Positions 14,490-25,869 are shown, counted from the first letter of the stretch. The stretch: DNA of 64,000 nt from Perca fluviatilis (GCF_010015445.1 NC_053127.1:11257776-11321775), one strand, 5' to 3'. Translations and numbers: made by a program. Notes: generated from the letters alone by a model not told the origin.

Positions 14490-16109
14490 GTTGTTGTATT
14501 TTGAGAGGCTTGACTACAGTGTGCGTGTGCAGGAACTGAAAAATAAAAATAAAGATTTGTACCGTAATGTGTTATGTTGTAATTTCTTTTTGTTAAAATA
14601 GATTTTTATAAAATTGGTATTGAAAAAAGTTCAGGAACCGGTATTGAAGTCACGGTATCCGTACCAAAACGTTTAAACAATACCCAGCCCTAAACAAGAC
14701 ACAGTAATACAATGGCATACAACAAAAACACTTAGTGTTTTTAAAGATATAAATACATAGGCATTATAAAAATGAGGAAGGAAATCATGAAAACCATAAG
14801 AGTTGATAAAACCATAATGCATAAAACTAGATGCGACAGTGCCTCCTTGCTTATGAACTAAATTAGTAAGGACAAACCTGTTTTCTTTTCAAGCTTATAC
14901 TGTATAAGCTTGTTATATCTACAGGGAACTCTGTAGTCTAGCTGCAATCGCTGAGTGGGGAAAATACAATTAAATATACAGAAAAAAATAAGCAAATGTG
15001 ATCTTCAACCTTCAATTGAACCTGTGCTGTGAAACAATTTTGCCTGGCTTGTTAACGAAATGACTGGCTTGCCATGGGTGTACATACTAACAAGCCAAGT
15101 GGGAGGTCTTCTTACATTAGGGGTAATATTTAAATAAAAAAAAAAGATCACCTAATATAAACCACTTATACAATGAGAAACTCATGCTGCATGTGGGTGA
15201 AAGTGTGAAAGATCAACATGATATTGGTCAGGGCCTAATTCACCCACGCTACACTGTTTATGTCAAGTATATTAAAGTGTGGGTGTCTATTGTTTAATTT
15301 AAATTATTTTTAACACAGCAAAGGAAAGCTATGCATTTGATTCATTACAAGGAAATAATGTGATATAAAGTTTGTCTTCAGGGATCTGCCATTCGCTTCG
15401 TCACAGCTGCCTTCTCTATAACAGTACCTAATTAGAGCTCGGTTGTTGTATATAGCCTACTCAGTAGGCCATACGGTATATACTGTGATGTTTTTGAGTA
15501 TTTTAGTGTATGTTAATGTACTGCACTAGCTGTATTTATGTTTAAATGTCTTGTACCATTGTCAATGAGAATTGATTCTCAATTGACTTATCCAGTTAAA
15601 TAAAGGTAAAATTAAAAAATGAGGTTATGTACTTGGTTTAAGGGACTTAATTGAAGCAGCGCTTCAGTGCATGTTTTTGAACACCTGTTGGAGTTGGATT
15701 TGGTGGGTGTAATAGGTGGAGTAGTTCCGCATTGCCAGACCTATCTCCACAGCGATATGAGTGAACTAGAAACTGACAATCCAATCTGGCAAGGCTGTTT
15801 CCCAGGGTGTTTACTGACATAGTTTTCAGGGTCCTTCACCTGAGTGAATGAGCTATATATGGATTTGAATGTATGGTATACATACCTTATATGATACAGA
15901 GCATCTCTGAGCAAGTTCCTCAATGTCAGACGAGACCACGTCCTCCACTGTGAAAACAAGAAACCATGCTTGTTATGGCTGGTCTGGATTTTGATTAAGA
16001 CGAAGCAGCCTCAAAACACACACTCACCTGTTTTAATATCGGCAGCACGGAGGTCACGGACTAAATCCTCATCCAGTCCAGGACACATTCCTTCTCTCAA
16101 GACTACCAT
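1944..16109 (-). CDS. rad51d: rad51d, RAD51 paralogue D; exons 1-7, 3' end off window
   Basis: Seven exons were joined by eye on the minus strand: 16109-16028, 15947-15886, 8617-8499, 2742-2661, 2462-2328, 2244-2149 and 2034-1944. All are bounded by AG/GT and keep one frame for 222 codons plus one base. The product begins [12 protein letters not shown] and matches vertebrate RAD51D throughout. It has an N-terminal helical domain (about residues 1-83), then the RecA-like ATPase core with Walker A GGPGSGKS (107-114, Lys113) and Walker B AVIVDS (202-207, Asp206). Human RAD51D is 328 residues, so roughly the last third is missing because it lies beyond the left edge, not because the gene is broken. 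Known role: member of the nuclear BCDX2 complex (RAD51B, RAD51C, RAD51D, XRCC2), which helps load RAD51 during homologous recombination and fork protection. Introns range from 80 bp to 7.3 kb, and the two large ones are packed with transposons. No stop or frameshift was seen. Confidence 0.95.
2149..2244 (-). CDS. rad51d: rad51d exon 6
   Basis: A 96-bp exon (32 codons) bounded by TTACAG and GTTTGT. It encodes [20 protein letters not shown] and then [12 protein letters not shown] (residues 161-192), aligning with the RAD51D helix region that carries FDIFQMLDVLQELR in human. Introns on both sides are only 83 and 114 bp. Confidence 0.94.
2328..2462 (-). CDS. rad51d: rad51d exon 5
   Basis: A 135-bp exon (45 codons, phase 0 at both ends) bounded by TTATAG and GTGAGT. 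It encodes [19 protein letters not shown] and then [19 protein letters not shown], the conserved ATPase-core strand and the [11 protein letters not shown] motif, ending in EEQ at residue 160. Confidence 0.95.
2661..2742 (-). CDS. rad51d: rad51d exon 4 (Walker A)
   Basis: An 82-bp exon bounded by TTGCAG and GTGAAC. It completes Ser88 and encodes [17 protein letters not shown] followed by [10 protein letters not shown], ending at residue 115. The P-loop is GGPGSGKS with lysine at 113, the same residue number as the human Walker A lysine. Serine replaces the human threonine after the lysine, which the P-loop consensus allows. Confidence 0.96.
2990..3112. repeat. CT microsatellite followed by long T tract
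   Basis: (CT)n at 2990-3032 runs into T tracts broken by a short CT block, up to about 3104. It lies in rad51d intron 3. On the transcribed strand this is a GA/A-rich tract, not a splice-site pyrimidine tract. Confidence 0.95.
3530..3700. mobile_element. fragment of a teleost MITE
   Basis: CCAATCACAATCATCTTGGG, GGCGCTAAGCTCCGGACGC and GGGAAGGAACTTGTTTTGG are words I recognise from a common fish repeat. Ends were not found, so the limits are approximate. Confidence 0.35.
3787..4756 (+). mobile_element. hAT-type element with BED-finger remnant
   Basis: Perfect 8-bp target duplication GAATGCTT (3779-3786 and 4757-4764) flanks termini TAGGGCTGCA and TGCAGCCCTA, diagnostic of hAT. AATCGATTATT-type subterminal words are present near both ends. 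Inside, 4048-4178 reads as a broken BED zinc finger: [12 protein letters not shown], then after a stop/frameshift [13 protein letters not shown] and HLKLKH, preserving C...C...H-x4-H spacing. A TG microsatellite has grown at 4495-4577. The transposase core is absent, so it is a non-autonomous derivative in rad51d intron 3. Confidence 0.88.
4495..4577. repeat. TG microsatellite
   Basis: About 41 uninterrupted TG units inside the hAT element at 3787-4756. The Val/Cys frame it creates is not a gene. Confidence 0.97.
4765..8498. other. rad51d: rad51d intron 3, unique remainder
   Basis: AT-rich intronic DNA between the hAT element and exon 3. No further exon, RNA gene or bounded element was recognised. 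Open frames here lack codon structure or any family motif. Confidence 0.6.
8499..8617 (-). CDS. rad51d: rad51d exon 3
   Basis: A 119-bp exon bounded by TTTCAG and GTAAAG. It encodes [20 protein letters not shown] and then [19 protein letters not shown] (residues 49-87) plus two bases of codon 88. The family signature RRVLLAQ...ADLYEEL is intact. It lies 7.3 kb from exon 2 because several transposons sit in intron 2. Confidence 0.95.
8831..9935. mobile_element. TTAA-flanked MITE split by a younger hAT
   Basis: The left terminus AGTGCTCATATTATGC follows TTAA (8827-8830). The right terminus GCATAATATGAACAC is followed by GTTAA, with TTAA at 9936-9939. The ends are inverted copies of each other. 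The 553-bp body is interrupted at 9167-9718 by a hAT copy; continuity on both sides (GCATTATAACGTG... then ...ACAAAGTGACGCATG) supports nesting. It lies in rad51d intron 2. Confidence 0.85.
9167..9718. mobile_element. nested hAT-type MITE
   Basis: Target duplication GTTATAAC (9159-9166) and GTTATTAC (9719-9726), 7 of 8 identical. Termini are TAGTGCTGTCA and TGAAAGCACTA. It carries repeated ATTAATCGCGATTAATCGC words near the left end and GTTAATGCCGTTAATAACGC near the right end. No transposase is visible. Confidence 0.88.
10831..11180. mobile_element. truncated hAT-like repeat with TA tract
   Basis: It starts TAGAGCTGCAAAGATTAATC and ends near ATCGACTTTGAAAGTAATCG, which resembles the inverted subterminal sequence of GCTGCA-type fish hAT MITEs. 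The right terminus is missing. A TA microsatellite occupies 10919-10972. Confidence 0.55.
10919..10972. repeat. TA microsatellite
   Basis: About 26 TA units with one slip near the left end. The Ile/Tyr frame across it is an artefact. Confidence 0.95.
12873..13632. mobile_element. 760-bp element with TAA duplication
   Basis: Termini GGGCGTTTTCACACCTG and CAGGTGTGAAAGCGCCC are inverted copies flanked by TAA at 12870-12872 and 13633-13635. A TAA duplication with GGGC ends fits the PIF/Harbinger superfamily. TTCGGTTTGGTTTGG-type words lie inside. No transposase is visible, so it is a MITE in rad51d intron 2. Confidence 0.75.
13687..13755. repeat. C-rich minisatellite (CCCACCCACC type)
   Basis: Short units of CACCCACCC, with a roughly 22-bp unit (CACACCCACCCACCCTCC) appearing twice, then (CA)n. 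It creates Thr/Pro and Gly/Trp frames on the two strands that are not genes. The strand-asymmetric G runs could form a G-quadruplex. Confidence 0.9.
14433..14490. repeat. TG microsatellite
   Basis: About 26 TG units followed by GCGTGTG, in rad51d intron 2. Confidence 0.96.
15480..15620 (+). mobile_element. possible LINE 3' tail
   Basis: The stretch ends CAGTTAAATAAAGGTAAAAT followed by A-rich sequence, like the 3' ends of fish non-LTR elements. No reverse-transcriptase reading frame precedes it, so assignment is weak. Confidence 0.3.
15886..15947 (-). CDS. rad51d: rad51d exon 2
   Basis: The 62-bp exon follows an 80-bp intron and is bounded by CACAG and a GTATGT donor. It completes the split codon and encodes [19 protein letters not shown] (residues 28 onward), matching the RAD51D segment that ends in SYK. 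This is part of the N-terminal helical domain. Frame and length both agree with the family. Confidence 0.95.
16028..16109 (-). CDS. rad51d: rad51d exon 1 (start codon)
   Basis: The ATG is the complement of 16107-16109. It opens [19 protein letters not shown], close to the RAD51D N terminus (MGVLRVGLCPGL in human, from memory). The exon has 27 codons plus one base and ends ACAG|GTGAGT. At 82 bp it matches the human coding exon 1 length. The start is supported by homology from the first residue. Confidence 0.95.
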
Positions 16110-16440
16110 GGTCTTGCATTGTTAACTGCTACCTAGTTCGCGTGTAACTCTGATGTTAGCTAGGAAATAACACGCAGCTTAAATTGTGCCCTAAAGAAGA
16201 AAGAAAGTGACGTTAACATTAAGTTAGCTAGCTAGATGCCGCTAGCTAACGCTACACTTGTTTTTAGCTTTGCGAGGCTAAGTTAACTAACGTTAGACAG
16301 CTAACGACAGCATTAATGAGTTTTACAACGACAAAACCCTGTCATTATTTACTTACGACAAACTAACGTTTTCACCAAACTTCTTCGATCAACAGCAACA
16401 CACGCCAAACAATGTGCGAAGGCTTAATTGCCTTCTCCAG
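16110..16440 (-). promoter_or_regulatory. rad51d: probable rad51d 5' UTR and promoter
   Basis: This stretch lies directly upstream of the rad51d ATG. It is richer in C, G and CpG than its surroundings and has repeated GTTAGC/GCTAAC-type words (for example 16225-16310). No TATA box is obvious, which fits a housekeeping repair gene. No divergent gene was seen on the other side. Placement is by position only. Confidence 0.35.
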
Positions 16441-16549
16441 CTTGCCGTAGTAAAGGGCACTCGCAGTGTATTTAGGGTATTGTAGTATACTGCTCTTAAG
16501 TTGTTGGTTGGTTGTTTAAGTCTATGGTTTAAGTCTACATTTCTGTTAC

Positions 16550-16870
16550 AAATATGTTTAATGGAGATGTGTCAGTAGAAACTGAATTTGATTCATTTTT
16601 ATTTGAATTTGATTTTCTCAACAAAAAATGTAATCACTTCATTTTTATTTTTATTCTATTGAATTCAATTTTATAATTTAAATTCAGTTTTTTAGTGAAA
16701 ATGTAGTTACAAACTAATGAATTCAATTTTGCTATTCAAATTCGGTTTGTCGATGCAATTGTTCAAGTTGTAAACAAACAATATAATTAAAATTATGTTC
16801 AACAAGGCTTATTCAAGTTAAGCAATTCAAGTTCAAATATGAATGATTCAAATAAAATTTCTGGTGACAT
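16550..16870. repeat. degenerate AATTCAAATTT-rich simple-sequence block
   Basis: Loosely repeated GAATTCAATTTT, AATTTGATTTT and ATTCAAATTCGG words for about 300 bp upstream of the rad51d promoter region. No ends or target duplication were found. Confidence 0.45.
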
Positions 16871-17370
16871 ATTTCTGCCCATATTATGCTTTACCTTTTT
16901 TAATTTAGCCTATTCATTTTCTTTAGTTTAGCGTTAGATAATGCACGTCTTGGACTATTGCAGTATCTATACTGTGAACTTTTGCACATCCCCTATTAAT
17001 ATGATGTACAGTATTTTTGCACATCCTGATTCTGATTTTGATGTATTTCTCTATTTATTGTTGTATTCATTAAAACTGTGAAATAGTGAAATAAAAGTGT
17101 AAGAAAAATATATACTGTCCCACAGTCAGTAAATACAAGCACTAAAACAACTGATCATCCAAAAAAATTTAAAATTATTTAAATACAACATAACCCACTT
17201 CAAACACAGGCCTACCAAATATATACAAAATCGATGAAAAAATAAGAAAAAACACAGATTCAACCTAACACAGATTTAACCCAACATAGGATATGAACAT
17301 ATTTGTGTATAAAATAATTATAAATACCATGTAACACAAACGACAGAAGAACATCACAAATGACTTTTAG

Positions 17371-18035
17371 GCTACGTTCAGACTGCAGGCAAAAGTGGCC
17401 CAAATCACATTTTTTTTGGGGTCATCAAGTAACCAGGTCCGACTTCTTCAGTAGTGTGAACACTCAAATCTTGTCCAGATCAGATTTTTTCAAATCAGAT
17501 TTTGACCACTTCCATATGTGATCCTGAATCAGACCCAGGTCTGATTTTTTTCAATGCGGCCACAGTGTGAACAACCAAGGTCGGATTTGATGCGACTTTT
17601 ACCTCAATACTCGACATTGCGACATTTATGACCCCCCGCGAATTATGCCGCTTAGACCCAGACCAACAGTAAAATTAAAACACTTGACTAGCACTACAAA
17701 CTGGCCAGAACAGTGAGCAGAGCAAGTGCAATGGGGGGAGTGAGGTGTTAGACCTAATCATTCTTCTCCTCAGCACCTGCTCATTAATGTTATGGCTGCC
17801 ATTACACAAACATTTTGAAATAAAAGCGAAAATGCTTACTTTGTCCATAACCTCCCTAACTTTAGTGCAACAGCGTGCTGCGTCTGATGTCATTGTTATT
17901 GTCCTTTTGCACATGCGGGTCAGTTCGAAACGGCATACAGTTCACACTGGAATCTGATATAGGCCACATTTTAAAAGGTAATGTGAACAGCCAAACAAAA
18001 AATCGAATGTGAGCAAAAAATCGTAGTTCAGTCCA
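17371..18035. mobile_element. teleost DNA-transposon fragment
   Basis: GCTACGTTCAGACTGCAGGC at the left, then repeated CAAATCAGATTT/CAGATCAGATTTTT and GTGTGAACA words, are recognised from a common fish MITE. The matching right terminus is not present, so the element is truncated or diverged. Confidence 0.45.
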
Positions 18036-18080
18036 CCTTACCCAGCTGTACTCATACAGGGTTTCTAGATGGAGGTGCAC

Positions 18081-21000
18081 TATACTGCATATTTTCCATA
18101 TGTCGAATTAGGCCAGTCATTCGGTATCTTCTTTTTTTCCATACTTAGAAACATGTGATACATGTTTTGATATTCATATACTCCCTGGAATAGATTTTGG
18201 CCCCTCAGTGCATTATTAGCATTCTCATAAAGTCATCAATAAAAAGGATTTTGGGCTTTGCCTTGTCCCCTCTCAAAAAACAGTGCTATCGCAAGTGGTC
18301 ATGGCACTTTTGATGCTGAGGGCACTTATCTTAAGTGATCAGTGATCATAAACTCTGTTACATACTCATCCTCTCCAGCTGAAAAAGTAATTGACTTTGG
18401 CTCAGCTTGTCACTTCTTTCAGTTCTCTCTGGTTCAACTTATGACCAATTTCTATTAGTAGTTCTTCTGTCAGCAGTCATTTTTCAGCTGAAGTGCCCTT
18501 AAGCAAGACATTGAACCCTGCGAGCCATCTTTTGTTTTTTATAAATATCATCAAATTTTATCGTTTTAGTGTAACTCATAGTTTTTCTAATTTATTCAGA
18601 GGTGTTCGATTGCTTCTTCTGTTAGGGATGACATTTTATACAATTTCTGCTTTATATATAGCATTGGATTTATTTGATCAGATACCCTGCGGAAGAAAGG
18701 GCTAGATAAAATATGGGTTTCTCAAGGATCAATCAAGAATCCTGTAATAACTATTAATATACTTTTATAATTCCACCCAAATGAATTGCATTAGAGTTTT
18801 GGATAATTTTTGATATTGTGTTAATCATTTGACTGTCTGCAACTGCATGTATGAGTAATGTAGTTCTACTTTGTGATGGTGGAGTTTTGAATAAAAACCC
18901 TTCTGCTTTGTACTTTCCATTATTGAAGACTTATTAAATAAAGTTATACATGGTCCTAGAATAATCCTGAAAATACATCACTCTACTGAAGCAGAGTGAA
19001 GACCCTCCACCTCACACAAAAGTATGTAACAGATACTGTCAATACTGTGCAAGTAAAGATTCACAGCTAAAATAAAGAAAAAACGTAGCCAGTGAGGTTT
19101 ACAAACTATATTGCATAATAAGTCCATAAGTCCATAATAATAAAGCACATAACATTATATGGAATTACTTGCTCATAACTTTCGACTAATAGCTCAGTGA
19201 TTTTGATAAGAGGATTGGGGTCAGGGCTGTGGGGCCCCTTGTTTTGAAACACAATTCTCTGCTTTGATTTATTCATCAATCGCAAGACACTTTATACTCT
19301 AAGCAAATTTTTGTCTCAGTTCATTTTACATAATTTACGGTATTTAACATCCATGAAACAAGATTATAGAAAAACACAATTCGCACTGTGGAGCAAACCA
19401 AAACACTATGTAGAGGTTTTAGTGCTTTAAACATCGTTTTGGACTTGATGAAGGACTTAATGCTCTTAATGAAGTCTGCCCCCCACCCCCCGCTTCGAAT
19501 AAAGTTTACCATTCTCTTAATTGTGTGTCCTGTAACGTCCATCTCTGCAGTTGTTGTTAGGGCCTAGTGTACATTTTGGTAAGGTGCAGCAGAGATATTG
19601 GGTTGGGATTAGAGCAAAGTTGGGGTCAGGATAAGCATCTGAGAAGATAACTGGTTGGGTTTAGGGATAAGGTTGGGAACAGGTTATGATAAGAGGAAAC
19701 ACGAATCGACAGAAAACAGACTTCGACACAACAGCCGCCGCAACAGTGCTTGACTTGTTTACCCACCATGGCCTTCTTAAAAACTTATTTTATTAAACGT
19801 TTCACTTTGTAAAATGCAGTCTAAACGTAGGGAAGGACCTGGTACCAAAGTGTGACAAGATTGTTAAAAGTGGAAGTTATGGAGAGCCATACAGATGGTT
19901 AAGTTCTTGCACTTTCTTTTGTAATGTCTGTGGGCAATGTATCATGAACTTGGGTTACATCTGGATGAACTTATATCCCTTAATCATATCCCTGAAATTA
20001 TACACAATCAGAAGCCTAAATGAAAAAAGGACCATATAACAGTTTAATGGGAGCTCCACCAAAAGGATTGCTATGTTAGGAGTGCAGAAAATAAACAATC
20101 TCCTTCACCTAAAAAATGTTTGTGGGTGAAGTAGTAAAAACACACAGGTCACAGGTAGGCCTAGTAATCTTCATGCCAGTGGTGAAAAAAAAAAGTTCAG
20201 GTAACGTCATTCCTTTCAGGTTGTTCTCAACAAGCTAAATAGGAACATACTGTATGCCGACACCAAAACAGGGCAAATCAGGTCTGTTGATTTGGTTATT
20301 AGAGGAAAGGTTATGCCGGCTGTTTTGTGGAGTCCATTTTCCTGGTATGGCTGTGTTGCTGTTGCTGACATTAAGTGAAATGTCATGATAAGTGTTACTG
20401 AGTGCTGAAAGTCCAAATCAAATGGCAAAGAATTCCTTTCTAAGTTGCGTCTTCTCAAACTGTTTGATGAGACAGCAATGGAAACAGTTAAAATGATTCA
20501 TTATTGGGGCAGCTGGAAAGAAAGAGATGAAAATTCAAAATGTTTACATAGGCGTTCTGAACGAGAGCATCCACAGACTCTATGGGCTTAGGGTCGATAA
20601 CATATTGAGAAAAGTGAGGAGGCAACACGATCTCTGCTCTAACTGCATCATCTCTAGTGAGTAGAGATTAATAATGCATACTGCAGTTTAAAAAAAAAAT
20701 TCAAATGGCTTCAACATTTGATGTAGAAATGCTGCTGCTAAAAAAAAAAGAACAACCCTGTGACTTGTCAACACATCAACCCTGTAGAGAAAAAAATGGC
20801 CCAGTCCCACTTTTAGTGAAAGGAAGCAACGTTGCCAAAGTTAGCCTCACTCACATAGAGCTTGTCTTTTACAAATATACACCACAGCCATTCCAGTCAT
20901 CACATTTTAGCCCAATTTCACACGTATGGGTGAGAACAAGTTAGTGTCTGAGACAGTATCAGCTACCATCAGCAGAAAACTTCTAAATAAGAGAATTTTT

Positions 21001-21270
21001 GGTGAGGGAATGTCAAGTCTCTCTATTAGAGCACCAGACACTTATCTATGCCAAGACTCTGTTAAGCTGTTCTTCAGACGCCAGTTGCCAAATGAAAGTG
21101 TTTTAGTTTGGCAGTTGCACTCCTAGAAATGGGAGGTCTTACTAGAACTTTTTTAACTTGTCCTAATAAGAAAACCATTTTTGGCCTGGTTAGACTATGA
21201 CCTAGGCTATACACTGAACCCTCTGTAGGAGATTCCTCTAGAAATTGTACTTAATAATTCCAATAAATAT
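18081..21270. other. intergenic DNA, nothing recognised
   Basis: AT-rich sequence between the rad51d upstream region and the foldback element. No exon with splice sites and homology, no RNA gene and no bounded transposon was recognised. Open frames under 80 codons look random. Confidence 0.55.
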
Positions 21271-21271
21271 C

Positions 21272-21716
21272 GCACCAATGTCAATGTATGTCTAATAGAA
21301 GTGCTTGTTTTTGCCACTGACAGGGTCAAATTGATATTATTAGTGTCTGACAACATTATGGAAAGGACCCTACAGAGAAATAAAACGTTTTTTTTTACCT
21401 TTCACTTGATTCGGTCTGTGTTATAGTGTCTAACCAAGTCTCGCTCAAGGAGTAGTCTTGTTCTGAAATCTCATGTGGCCTCTTCCACACAGTCGAAATC
21501 TAAATATTTAACCATGATATTAAAAATATTTTAGTGACAAACACTAAGCACTCCTCTCTCCAACTCTCACTCATGGTTCCACTGTCTTACTGCAACAAGT
21601 AACCTCTCGCAAATGTTTCAGAACAAGACTTTTCTTTGAGTATTTGACATTTATAATAACAATCTGACCCTGTCAGTGGCAGTAAAAAACACTTTTAGGG
21701 GAATGTACATTGACAC
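21272..21716. repeat. foldback (long imperfect inverted repeat)
   Basis: The left arm contains TGTCAATGTATG, GCCACTGACAGGGTC and AGTCTTGTTCTGAAAT. The right arm contains GTTTCAGAACAAGACT, GACCCTGTCAGTGGC and GTACATTGACA, in mirrored order. The arms are about 190 and 105 bp with insertions in the left one. It looks like a decayed foldback MITE. Confidence 0.7.
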
Positions 21717-22162
21717 GTGATTTAACCCCAAAGGATTACATTGCAGCCTGTTTTGCGGCAAATGTTCAAGGTAAGCATACTACCCAATGGTTGCCACCAC
21801 AAAGGGCCATAAGAGTATACAGCCACGCTTCCAGCTCTTTGAGCTTGTGTTCATTGTAAAGAAAACCAATCTGTCAGAAAGATAAACCAAAGTATTGAAC
21901 AAATCGAACGTTTGACCTAATTATGGCGCGAAATGAACAATCAGGAGCACCAGAGTTTGCAAATACCATGAGTGTCTGCCCCAAATTGCATGGTAATCCA
22001 TCCAGTTGTCAAGACATTTCCCTCTGCACCCCACGTGTCAACCTGTCAAGTGCTAGAGGAAAAGTCAGGGAGTCACTAAAATCACTGTGATGCATCCTCT
22101 AGAAAACATTAGTCTGTACCAATATTTCCATCTAGTGGAAGTCTAATAGATGTGGGGATATT

Positions 22163-22405
22163 TCACGAGAAAAGTGGAAACTCTGACCTGCTGGTCAGAT
22201 GTGTCATTCTTCGGCCACCCACTGACTTCTGGTCGATGACTTTGACCTCTTCCCAGTAAATGCTTTGACCGGTTTTGTTCAGGTGTTCATAGACAGCGGG
22301 TGTTGTCGGTTTCTGGTGTTCGTTCAGTCTCTTGTCTGAGGTTATTTGATGCCAAAGACCTTGAATGGAGACAGGGGTTACCATCTGCACCCCATATACA
22401 ACCAC
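22163..22405 (-). pseudogene. possible retroelement C-terminal fragment
   Basis: The minus-strand frame reads RLNEHQKPTTPAVYEHLNKTG and then WEEVKVIDQKS. This resembles the HxxSAVxEHxxxTGHxIDWexVkvLdre block downstream of the GIY-YIG endonuclease in Penelope-like or similar fish retroelements. Only this block is present and no GIY-YIG core was seen, so it would be a small decayed piece. Confidence 0.35.
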
Positions 22406-22419
22406 CTGTTATGACATGA

Positions 22420-25400
22420 CTAAAGTTCCACACTTGGCTCACATGTTGATGACACCTGAGTTAGCACCATTCGCTGAAGAAGGCCGTGAGATATTATTGA
22501 AAGCTCCAAAAAGCTAGTAAGTGAGCCTTTGAGCTTAGATTGTAGGTCAAGGCTGAACACGCATACTTAAAAGCGATGCTGTGGCAGATAGTAAAAAGCT
22601 TCTACTAAAGTGGGGCCTTTAGCAGATTGGGTTCATCTGCTGTGGTATGTTCTCTGCTTGCTACAGCTTTGTAGATGTGGTCAGAGACGTCAAAATCCAG
22701 CTGCTTTTGGACGCTCAATGCATAATACCGCAGAGTTAGTTCTTGTTTGAGACGGTGTGTGATTGTATTCAAACATCTGTTTTATTATGACCTCTGACCA
22801 ATGACAAAGAATGTGAAAAGATTCTTTCAATATAAGAAGCACTAAAACAGCAGTCTAATTGTTGTTTATGTTAGGTACATCAGATTCTCCTTCATAACGG
22901 CTCCTGCAGTAAAGACTACTGTGGTTAGTGGCTGCACGTGGGCTTAACGAAAACTGAAAAGGCTTAACATACAGTATTGTAAATAGCTTTTGCTCACTTT
23001 AACATAATAGACGTTAAAATGCCCTCCATCCACTATAACAAAGTGTCTGCCCTGGACGAATAACTGAGTAGTTCATTCTCACAATAAATGAAATGATCAG
23101 TCTGTTTTTGTTTGGCCAGTGGGGAAACTCACATTAGGATTCATCAATGCAGCTCAATAGAAAGCAATAATCATCACAATCCAGTGTTTGTAATGAAGCC
23201 ACTGTAGTTCTTTAAGTGACGCAGGACTTCAAGAGGAAGATAAATAACAGAAACCACAAAATCCTTTCCATTTATCATGCAACTCTTTTGAGAGTCCCAT
23301 CTCATGAGTTCAGTTTAGTTGGTTTTGAGCTTGCTTCATTTCTTGTTTCATGAAACAAGTAATAAAAAGAAACTGCACAGTGGGGTAGTATTGAATTAAC
23401 AGAGAGTAAGAAGAACTGTTCTCAATGCTGTTCTATTTAGAGCTACGCAGCCACTTCGCCTTCTGTGATGATTTATTATATTAAGCATATAATGAATGTT
23501 TGTAGCATTTCCAGGCCATTTGCCCACTAAAAATGGGCTATTTAACTAGCAGGTAGCTTGCATTATTTGATGATAGTTATCAATAATGACTTCAATTTAC
23601 TAGTGCATACTAAGAGTGCTGAAATTATTCATTGGATTCCCAAGAAAGATTGATGTACTAGAATGCACCAGTAGTCCATCACCCCAGCATGAGCCTGACA
23701 CTTTCAGTGAGAAGACACAGTGTTGTCTCAACGAACAGAAGGTCTACTTGGTGATCAATTTAGATTTGATATCTGCCTCAGCAGGAGAAACAATGTTACT
23801 TTTCTAATGTTAATGTCCTGCTCATTATGTTTGTTGTTTTAAGACAAGAACATGGTTTGGTAATCTAATCTACTTTCTTAAAGCCACCTCTAGAGTATGT
23901 CTATGTATCTAACTGTGTGGAGACATTGTAAGCTGCTGGAAGAAAAAGAAATCATGCATTGCCAAGTTTGATGACTTCCACATTTTTTGATAAAATGAAG
24001 GATTACATAATGTCATGTGGCTTAAGAGGATTCTTTTTCCTGTAACACCAACACATTCTCACTCCCGGTTACACTGAAAAAAATACATTATCGGCAAGCT
24101 CAGTTTTTTTTGTTTCTGAAAAGAAGATATGGTTTTCATATGACAGCAGCAATATTATTAACTAATCCACAATCATTTTTACATCTGTTTCTTTCCGTTT
24201 TAGAGTGGAAATAAATTGTGTTGCACATTTTACATTATGAGCGTATGATTTACTTCTTGTTTTGCTATTACAACGACCTCATTCCCCAGTAAATATAGTA
24301 CAACTCATCTAGATATGCCCATGTTGCATGGAATTGGCTATTTGCTACAAACAGTGTCTTTTTACATGTGAACCTGATTATATCAGGTATTACAAAACTC
24401 AGAGCAAGTTGGCTGTAAGGACTCAAACATACAGGAGACGAAGATGTGACTGGTATAACTGGTCACATCAGCTACTTGGTAGAAATTTAGAAAGCTTGAA
24501 AGCATTACACAAGCAGATGGTGTAGAGCTACATGTCCTACCAAAGCATCATAGCCAGTGTGTTGTGAGACAATTTAGTTAGTTTAATAGTTTTTAACCTG
24601 ACTTGTCCTTCTTCCATAGCTAGAGATAAATCACGTATGAAGTATAAATTAAATAAAACATGGTCATGTGACATGATGGATTCACTCAGTATGTACAGCA
24701 GCACACGGGGGTGTGCTGTGACCTACAAGTCCTTGTTTCTTTAACCCCTCTTCCTGGAATGTAATAATATTAATCTAATTTTTTACACAAGCTTTATCGT
24801 GTCGTAGTGTCTGAAGTGCAAAATGCCCCAAACACTGCACATCGCCATCTGATGGTCACTGTGGTTCAGTTCAGCACTCTGCAGCTAACTTTTTTTCTTT
24901 TCTTCATTAAGTGGTAAAAGTTTCTTACGGATTAATGTCTGAAGGCACATATGCACCTGAATAATGCCTGGTGTTGACATTTGCAGGTTACTTTCAAAAT
25001 AAAATCACCAGACTATAGAGAGGAAGATCATTATTGATTATTTTTTCTATTGGTCTGATCTTCTTTCACCCATGAATGGATCCCTGAAGAAAAGTTTTTC
25101 CTAAAGCAGTTCTTTAAATAAAAAAGTAACTTTTTAAAGAGGGTGTTATCTGCAAAAAAACCTTTTCTATTGATTTACAATAGTTTAGATTTATCGCCAC
25201 GTCCTACTTCATGTTGCTTTTTAGAGACAGTCCCAGTGTATTAATTACATATAATTATCTATGCTACAGCCCATTCACATTTGTGTTGTTGAACAAAAAA
25301 ATTGCTCTTTCCTAAAAATGTTTTAAACGTATATTTCTATAGTGTTTATACGGAACAGTTTTGCTGTAAACCTTCTACGAAGCCTTCTGATTACGACCAT

Positions 25401-25800
25401 GCTACCCCGTTTTTGACACAATTATGCCGTAAATAAAAGTAAATTGTTGGATTGGAATTGGAGGAATGCAAATGAATGGAAAGAAAAGAGATTTGGCTAA
25501 AATAATCTCTTATTCAACATATTTCTAACTTAAAAGACATCCTCCAATATTCATGAATTTGTCACATCAGACAGGAATTACATAAATATGCAATTTGTTT
25601 GTTGTGGTTGAGGGTTTATTTGATTTCTTTGCATTTCCTCTTCTAGGTCAGACTCTTACTGATGATTGCGTTGGATATGTTGGCTGACAAAAAGGCTTGG
25701 GGTTATCACCCTCTTGCAGAGGGCTTGCTGCCGATGGACTCTGACAACATGTTGACTCCCACAGAGGACGTAAACCCTCCCTTTTCCTCAGCCATTTAAG
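22420..25800. other. intergenic DNA, nothing recognised
   Basis: Mostly unique, AT-rich sequence. No coding exon, RNA gene or bounded element was recognised on either strand. Confidence 0.55.
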
Positions 25801-25804
25801 TGCA

Positions 25805-25822
25805 GTGTGTGTATGTGTATGT

Positions 25823-25858
<36 letters not shown>
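25805..25858. repeat. TG microsatellite
   Basis: Interrupted TG repeat (GTGTGTATGTGTATGTGG, then 17 or so TG units). Confidence 0.93.
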
Positions 25859-25860
<2 letters not shown>

Positions 25861-25869
25861 TCTACCATC

